Notes under the pieces: generated by a model
Database searches by the model: none
Seen by the model: the letters and a program-made list of their open reading frames with translations, nothing else
What the model was told of the DNA's origin: nothing
Assembly: GCA_014529385.2 (NCBI GenBank)
Contig: CM043967.1
Coordinates: forward strand, 85,741,278 to 85,805,277
Direction of reading: 5' to 3'
From: Adiantum capillus-veneris
Taxonomy: Eukaryota > Streptophyta > Polypodiopsida > Polypodiales > Pteridaceae
Length of the DNA stretch: 64,000 bases
In this document: positions 37,301 to 46,300 of the stretch, piece by piece
How the letters are laid out: the number at the start of each line of letters is the position of its first letter
Position numbering within the stretch: position 1 is the first letter of the stretch
Made by a program: the position numbers and the translations under genes

Positions 37301-40300
37301 TACACTTGCACGCACAGTGTCCACTCACTTTGTTCCTGATCATAGCACTCTCTCATTAAGAACGGAAGGCTCTCCCTTCTATAAGAACAAAAAGGAACCT
37401 TGAGCACAATATGGAACACTCATCTTGAGAAAGAACAACATTCATTCCGCTGCAGCTTACATTGGTATCAGAGCTTTGGCAGTGTTCTGTATCACTCAAG
37501 GAAAACCACAAGAATCACAAGATTTTTTTTTGCTTGTTGCGGTGGCACGAACCCAAGTTCGCTTGTCGATTCCTAATCGTGTTTTTGAAGAGTGACAAGA
37601 ATCTTAAGAAAGAAGGGCTTGTCCGGCCTCTTTTGTGCCTCTTTTCACTCATTGAGAGTGGATCGTGCACTTAGCAACCGGCCAATCGACGTGAGGTGGG
37701 AAAAAGCAACCTTGGTGTGAGTGCAAGGCCGCCAAGGGGTGCGCCCGCGGAAAAGAGTAGAACTCGGGTGAAGAGAAGATCCTTCTCAAACACAGATTGC
37801 AAGCGAAAGAAAACCCTCAAGAACCTCAAGACCCTCAAGAACCCAAGTTCCTCGTGAACTTAAGAACCAAAGATCATAGTGCATGGTCGTCACCCGAAGT
37901 GGAATGGATACTTCGCATACAAGTGATGAGCATGAGAGAGGCGACGAAGAATTTTCCCCAGCAAGAGATTTTTCCGATCCTTCCCTTTCGCCATCTACGC
38001 CACAAATTTTGTACCAAATCCTATGGAGACGATGGTCACATAACAAGGGTTCCGTCAGTCCAGTCAGTCTAGATTAGAAGTGATCTGGTACTTTTGTGAG
38101 TCTATTCGTAGACCGTGCATGCCCAATCACTTAGTGTAGATGCATATCCTCTTGGTTGCACACAACATGATCATAAGCATTCCCATCAGAATCCATCAGA
38201 ATCCTTCAGAGGAATTTTCTAGTGCATTTAGCCTATTTTACCTATTTTTGACATTTTTCACTTATTATTTTTAAGTGACTTTTGTTGGAAAGTAGGTAGG
38301 GCAAATTGGGTAAGATAATATATCAGCAAACCCAGCTTAGCACTATTTGGCAGATGAGCAAGGAGAACACAGGCCTTCGGCGACAGGTTCCCCCTCTCTC
38401 TCAGCAAGACTCCCCAACCACCTTGGGCGATTTCCATCCTGCAGGCTCCCTAGCGTTTTTCCTCTCCATCGCCAGCAATCACCATCCCTTGGCGTTTTCA
38501 GCAGATCTTCACTGCCAGGCCACCACAAGACATAGCGTTTTCAGCAGATCATCATCGCCAAGCCTTCATCCAGTGTAGCGTTTTTCATCCAGGTAGTATT
38601 TGCTGTAGATTTCAGCAATTGGCGATTTTCAGCAGGTTGTTTTCAGCCTTTTTCCATAGCCAATTCAACCCCACAGTAGCAACAGATTTTCAGCCCTAAA
38701 GACCAGCAAAATCAGCGTTTTTCATAGCGTTTTCAGCCATAGCAGAATTCAGCCAGCAGCGTATTTGGACAGCAGATAAAGAGTAGCAGATTTCAGCCAT
38801 AGAGTCCGTCTCGCCATCCCCGTTGTCGACATTGACCTAGCCTAGACTTGCATTAGTTTCATGCATAAACTTTGTACCAGTTTGTGCAATCAATTGTAGA
38901 CCACTAGGGTTTTACGTCTTTGGTGTCGTATCTCTCTTCTCTCTCTATCTCTCAGTCTCATACACTTGCACGCACAGTGTCCACTCACTTTGTTCGTGAT
39001 CATAGCACTCTCTCATTAAGAACGGAAGGCTCTCCCTTCCATAAGAACAAAAAGGAACCTTGAGCACTATGGAACATTCATCTTGAGAAAGAACAACATT
39101 CATTCTACTGCACCTTACATTGGGGCATGAGGACTTTTACATAATGCCTTTGGAAGGTTGTGATGTTCTCTTGGGAATTCCCTGGTACCATAAGAACAAC
39201 ACCGTGGTCGACTATCAGGTGAGGAAAGCGACATTGACCACAGAGAAGGGTAGAACCATTGTACTTGATATTAAACTTAAGGGCGAGTTTGTCCCTATTG
39301 TATCGGCTTCGGCCATTTCAAAGTTAATGAAATCCAGTCTGTTTGTTTACTCGATCTTTTTGAAAGAGTTGAGTGATGAAGATAGGACAAATATGTCTGA
39401 ACATGATAAAGAACGCCAAGATTTTCTCCACGCTCATGCGATTGCTTCTCAGAGGGCCTACCAGGCGAGTTACCACGTGCTCATCCTAAAGATCATACCA
39501 TTGATCTGATACCTAGAAGCACACCACCGAACCGACCACCTTATCGTGTGAGCCGAGCCCAGAATGAAGAGATTATTAACCAAGTGAAAGACCTCTTTGA
39601 AAAGGGTCTTGTCCAGCCTAGTACTTCACCGTATTGCTCTCCAGTGTTGTTGGTATTGAAGAAAGACAGATCTTGGAGAATGTGCATCGATTATAGAGCT
39701 CTCAACAAAATCACCATCAAGAACAAATTTCCGATTCTTAGGATCGATGATATACTCGACAGATTACAAGGATCCTCGTGTTTTTGCAGGATTGATTTGA
39801 AGAGTGGATATCATCAGATCTGAATCGCACCGGGAGATGTCTACAAGACAGCCTTTCGGACGACTTTTTGGTTATTTGAGTTTTTGGTGATGCCTTTTGG
39901 CTTAACCAATGCTCCTGCGACATTTAAACGGATTATGGACAGGATTTTTCGAGAGTACAGATTATTTGTTGGCACTTTCTTTGACGACATCCTTGTTTTC
40001 TCCAAGGATGAGGTAGAACATAGAGAACATCTGCTTCAGGTCTTTCAGACATTACGAGATCACAAGTTGGTGATTAATGCGAAGAAAAGCGAATTTTTCC
40101 TACCAGAGATACACTTTTTGGGACACATTGTCTCAGCAGCGAGAGTGCAGATGGACTCGGCCAAGATAGAGACTATCCGTGATTGTGTTCGTACTACAGG
40201 CGGTTCATTAGAAAGTTTGCAGAGGTTGCTTCCTTTTGGCATATCTTGACACAGAAAGGAGTCCCTTTCTCGGGGGGGACCCGCAGAGGTGACTGTCTTT

Positions 40301-43300
40301 CAAACATTGGAAGAGAAATTGACTACGGGACGAGTTTTGACTTTGCCGGACTTGCAAAAGTTATTTGAAGTATATTGTGATGCTTGTGGTCGTAGTCTGG
40401 GTGCGCTCTTAATGCAAGAAGGCCATGTCATTGCTTACGAGAGTCGATTGTTCTCAAGGTCGGAATTGATAGAAGAGTTTTATGAGAAAGAGCTTTTGGC
40501 GGTTATCCATGCTCTTACTCAGTGGCGACACTACTCGCTCGGAGCTGACTTTACTGTCTTTACAGACCATCAGAGTTTACGCTACTTCTTGTCATAGAAG
40601 CAGCTATCGGAAAAGCAGATACGGTGGGCGAACATCTCGTCACAGTTCCACTTCCAGATTGTCCATGTTCAGGGACAAAAGAATTTGGTGGTAGATGCTT
40701 TATCTCGGAAGCCGTTGGTTTTGGCTATTTCCGCCATACATCATAGGACCTTCGAGGATATGGTCGACCAATATGCCACAGATCCGTTTTCACACGGATA
40801 CGGGATGGGGAGACAGTAGCGAGATATTCCATTCGGGATGGCTACTTGATGAGGAAAACCATGTTGTGCGTTACACAGCCGTTGAGGGAAAATGTTATGA
40901 CTGAATGCCACTGTCCGCCTTTTACGGTTCATCGCGGCATTGCTACCACCATGAAAGGGGTAGAGATATACTTCTTTTGGCCGAGACTCAAGAAGGATGT
41001 GGACGAGTTTGTGCGCAGTTGCTTGGTATGTCAGAAGGTTAAGTTTGACATGCATAAAGCACAGGGATTGTTATAGCCTTTGCCCATACCCACCTGCCCC
41101 TGGGAAAGTACTGCAATGGATTTCGTTATTGATCTCCCGAGAACACAGAGTGGTCACGATGATATCTGGACTGTTATTGACAGATTAAACAAGCAAGCTC
41201 ATTTCATTCCAGTGAAGAAAACAGTCAAGCCGGATCACTTAACGAGACTGTTTGTGGCCCAAATTTTCAGATTACATGGCATGCCTGAGATGATTGTCTC
41301 CGACAAGGACCCCAGATTTCGAGTTTGTTTTGGAAGGCAATTTGGTAGAACATTGGCACGCAGTTGCAGTTCTCGTCATCTTTCTACCTGTAGATTGACG
41401 GGCAATCTGAGATTGCCAATTTAGTGGTTTTAGATTTATTGAAGTCTTATATCTCGGATCAAAAGACTCAATGGGAAAAGCATCTACCTTTGGTGGAATT
41501 TGCCTACAACAACACGATACACTCTTCGACGGGGAAGGAGATTGTTGAAGGTGCTGCGAAGGTTCCACCCTTCCTAAGCACAAAAGATAATATTTTTGGG
41601 GCTGATGAGTATACGCGTGACTTGGACACGGCTTTTGCCAATGTCCGCGAGGCTTTGCAGAAATCTCAGGAAAGACAGAAAAAGGCAGCGGATCGCTATC
41701 GTCGCGATTTGAAATTGAAGGAGGATGATTGGGTGCTCTTACGTTTTGAGAAGGCACGCTTGAGAAAGAAAAAGGGAAAGGAGAGGCTTTTTTCAAAGCT
41801 TAGTATGAGATACTATGGACCTTTCCATATCTCCGAAAAGATCAATGATGTCTCCTTCCGAGTGAAACTGCCCAACACTTGGAGGATATACAATGCATTT
41901 CATGTGAGTCTCTTGAAACCTTTTAAAGGTGGCGTGCCCGAAGATGGGGTGCCCGATGAGCAACCCGAAGTGGAAGAAAACGAGGAGATCCTTGTTTCTG
42001 AACAGATTTTGGCACATAAGGACAGAAAGAATAAGGGTAAAGTGAGAAGGTGGTTCTTGGTTAAATTCAAGAACTATCGTGCATTGGATGTGAAGTGGAT
42101 GGAGGAGGAGGACCTAGCAGATACTCCTCAGATTGTGAACCTTTACCTTGAAGCTTTTGGTTTAGCATAGTCTACTCCAAATGGAACCCCGAATTCAGCT
42201 TGGCCGGAGATCTGGTGCAGTGGGTTGCACAAGAGGGGAGTTACTCCGCTCCTTTGTCAACAGATGCCTTGATTTTTAGAATACTAGAGTCATTGATGTC
42301 TCTTTGAGCTTCAAGGATACTGAGCCATAGTTACAGGGGACGGGGCGGACGGGCCCTAGGGCCGGGGGACGGCCGTAACCGGGCGGGGACGCCTTGGGAC
42401 GGTCGGAAGAGGCACTGGACAGGCGGGTCGCAGGGGGATGGACCGGATCGGACGGGGACGGGGGGACGGCCGGGAACGACAGTTTTCAAGCCAAAAAAAA
42501 ATTGCCGTTTGGGACTATTTTTGACTGTTTTAAACGGCTATTTGCAGCCCAACTGCCATAATTTGGGGGGGTTTGGCCCTTGGGAGTCTAAAAAAGCCCC
42601 CTTGGGCCTCTTAATACTTATTCCCTCAAGGCTCAAGCTCTCCTCTCTACTCATAGCCTCATTGCTCAAGGCTCAAGCATGACTACGCCCCGTGGCCCTT
42701 GTGCTCTACACTCAACCCTTGAGTCTCCACTCTCTCCCTCTTCTATCCACTTTGAAGCTCTCTTCTCCCTCTTCTACCCACTTTGAAGCTCTCCTCTACT
42801 CTCTCTCCACACAAGCTCTCCTCTAACTCCTCTAACTTCTAAGCTCTACTCTCTCGAGTCTCTCCACCATCATGTCATCTCAAGCCAACTCTACTTCTCA
42901 AGCTGGTTCTTCTCGAAGGAGGCCCGCCGTGCAAACGTGGTCGTGGTGGGATGAAGTCGACTTTAGCATGCGTGGCAAAGGTGGCGGTGCAAGACCATGG
43001 ACATGCAAGCTATGCCCATACAAGAGAACGGGTGGTTCAAACAAAGTGCGACCCCATCTTCTTCATGAACCCGGTCACGAGGTGAAGTTTTGCCCTCATG
43101 TAGCTCCCGAGAAGAGGTTGGATCTTCTTGAGAAGCCCACGGTGTATGAGGTTGCGGAAGCGGGCAAGAGGGGCTGTTTTGTTGCCGTTGATCCCTCCGC
43201 CACAGCGACACCGCGAGAGCAAAGGGAAGCCAACCTTGACGACATCTCTCGAAGCTTCAAGAGCCATGCATCTACACTGTCCTCTTCCGTTCTGCATCGC

Positions 43301-46300
43301 CAAAGCACTCTCAACGAAAATTGGAATCCTAAATTGAAGGAAGAGGTGGATAGGTCGGTTGCCCGATTCTTCTTCCACAACCACATTGCCTTCCATGCTT
43401 CGCGGTGAGTTTCCCTTGGCATATGCACATTGCAATCTTCCATTTTGTATTCATAATGGGTTATAACTTCTCGACTCTCGACTCTCCATACTAACACAAC
43501 ATGCTCTATTGTGTGTGGATAGGTCTTCATACTTTCGCACCATGGTTACGAAAATAGGGGAATATGGCTCCTCTTATGTGCCACCTTCATCGGAGAGGCT
43601 TCCCACCACCCTCCTTGACAAAGAGAAGCTTGCCGTGGAGCAAGCGGCCCAAGCAACAAAGGATTTGTGGGAGACCAATGGCGTCTCTCTCCTTGTAGAT
43701 GGATGGAGCGACACCCGCAAGCGGTCCATCCACGGGGTGGTGGCCTACTCTTGGGGGGGAGATGTACTTTGTGGAGTCGCATGATGCATCCGATAGTGGC
43801 AAGGCCGCCGAGATGCTTGCTGCGGAGTGGACAAGCACCATAGAGATCACCGGCCCGGAGAATGTCCTTTGTATGGTTGCAGATGGAGAGGCGTCAAATA
43901 GGGCAGCCGGAGCTATCATTGAGGGCATGTATCCCAGCATCCATGTCACATTTTGCATGGCGCATTGCCTCAATAACCTCCTCAAGGACATAGGGAACTT
44001 GTCATGGATTTCACCCACCATTGGTGACGCCTCTCGAATTGTCTCCTTTGTGCTCAACCATCAAAAAGTGCGCCATGAATTCTCAAAGAGGAGCCACTTT
44101 CCTTGCTCAAATATTCAGAGACAAGATTTGCATTCAATTGGCTTATGCTAGGCCGCTTGTCTACATGTGGCGGAGCCTTAAGGGGCCTCTTTCTCAGTGA
44201 TGAGTTCCAGGCTATGCCGGAGTCTACATCAGCAACAGGATTGAAATGTCGAGAATGGGCCAACGACGCCGCTTGGTGGGAGAAGGTGAAGACTCTTGAC
44301 GCCATGGTCAAGCCTATTCTACACCTACTTTGAGTGGTGGATGGCTTGCAGCCATGCATTGGCAAAGTCTACGAAGCCATGGATCGGATTATAGAGGCAC
44401 TTGAGAAGCTTGTGCCTGACCCTGTTCAGTATGCGGAGATTCATGGCTTGTGTGAGTCGAGGTGGAATGGATACTACTCTCCACTTCATGCGGCAGCTTA
44501 TGTGCTTGACCCTGAGTTTCAGGGAAGGCGTCAAGAGACCGACAAGGAGGTGAGCAAAGGATGGCGGCTTGCGTTGGAGCGCCTTGAGCCTAGCAGTGAC
44601 ATTAGGCGCAAGATTAGAGACGAGCTACTCAACTACAGGCAAAAGAAGGGTTCCTATGGATGTGTAGATGCACAACTTGATCGTAACAAGATTGGCTCGG
44701 TTTTGTGGTGGGAGGACTATGGAGGAGATGGCCCACATTTGCAGCGCTTGGCTGTTCGTGTCCTTAGCCAAGCATGTACCACTAGTTGCTTGGAGCAACT
44801 ATGGAGTGTGTACAGCCACATTGCCTCTAAGAAGAGGAATCGCCTTGGGGTTCATAGGGCCAATGATTTGGTGTTTGTGAGCACTAACTTGCGCATGCTT
44901 GGCAAGAGCGTCACACACAAGGTAGATCCCTTCACTGAGTGGGAGATGGCACAAGAGAATCCATCTATGGCCGATACTCTTTTGGGGGAGCTAGAGGAGG
45001 ACTTCGAGCCTCAATGCGAGCCTCTCGAGCCCTCATACGTCGCTGACGACCTCGACTATGACGACGATATGGAGATTCAGCAGGCGAGCACTTCTTGAGT
45101 TTGATGATCATTGATCACTCGACTCTCGAGTCTAGACTCTTGAGTCTACGACTCTACCTACTACATAGCCCTTTGTACTTTTTGTTATTCTTGAGGCCTC
45201 AGGCTTGTCCTAAGTCCTTTAGGATTTTTGACTCTTGAGCCCTTGTGGCATGCACTTCTCATTTTGTATTCATCGATCATCGATGTTTTATTAGCACATT
45301 TCCGCCTATATGACTCGTGTTCTTTGGTCTATTTAGTGTAAATTTATGGTCAAAGTGATGCTCTATGTGCGTGGCATGTGTGTAGGTCAAAAAATGCCAA
45401 AAAAACTCTCTTTTTTTTTTGCCGTTCCGACCCCGTCCCCGTTTCCTGACTTTTTCCGTCCCGTCCCCGTTCTCGACCCCGACCCGCCGTCCCATGTATG
45501 AGCGCTGACAATATTCCACTGTATGACTTTATGACATGGAATTCCTGAATATGAAACTGATTTGTTCTTGACTTGTTTTTAAGTGCAGGAACTGATAGAC
45601 GAAATGATTGCAGCATTTTGGTTTGAATGATCTCGAATAGACATGGTTGCAATAGGGGTTAGTCAATCGGGCATCTATGAGGTCCCGAGTGGATCTAGAT
45701 GCGATTGCTAACTGCATTGCCGATAAATCACGGTCTAAGATCCGAATGTGATGTCAAGTGAGTTGTCATGTGATGTCAAGTGAATTGTCTTGTGATGTCG
45801 TGTGATGTGACTGTCGATTGGTACATGTGCTAGATGCGTGTTCCTAGTGCGTCGGTACTAAGAGTCAGTGTCTGCTAAGAGAGTTTATGGCTTCTGTCTG
45901 TTTTGCAGGCGTAATCGAGGGCGATTACAATGCTTTCAAGAGGGGGTATGTCACAAATGTGATGACGTGGCTGTCCATGTGTACACACACACAGTGGCAT
46001 GGACAATCTCGAGAATACAGTATGGCTGAATTCACTGCATGTTGACGTGGCACTGCCATACGGACCCCCGCGATTTTTGATGGAATTTTCGGGTTGTTGA
46101 CGGAAAAGCTGGTTGATTTCTATGCAAAAGCTAGTTGATTTGTACGCAAGAGAGAGACAGAGCTTTTGCGGGATGGCTTGCTTTTACTACGCAAGAGAGT
46201 TAGAGAGAGAAGCTTTTTGCTTTATTTTAGGGCTCAAGAGAGCTTGTGAGAGAAAGCTTTGCTTTTTTTAAAAAAAATTGATTTTCAGCTTTTGAAGCTT

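Larger units (their letters stand above)
36236..39119 (+). mobile_element. element K: non-autonomous LTR retrotransposon nested in G
   Basis: A 2.88-kb element with two long direct LTRs, a primer-binding site and a 571-bp internal region with no pol. A 5-bp target duplication TTGGG lies at 36231-36235 and 39120-39124. Removing the element and one TTGGG rejoins the G protease frame (CQGYLG/GHEDFY). The layout is that of LARD/TRIM-like elements, mobilised in trans. Confidence 0.9.

Noticed and set aside
41272-41796. 174-codon minus-strand ORF
   Set aside because: It is antisense to the gypsy integrase coding region and has no domain of its own.
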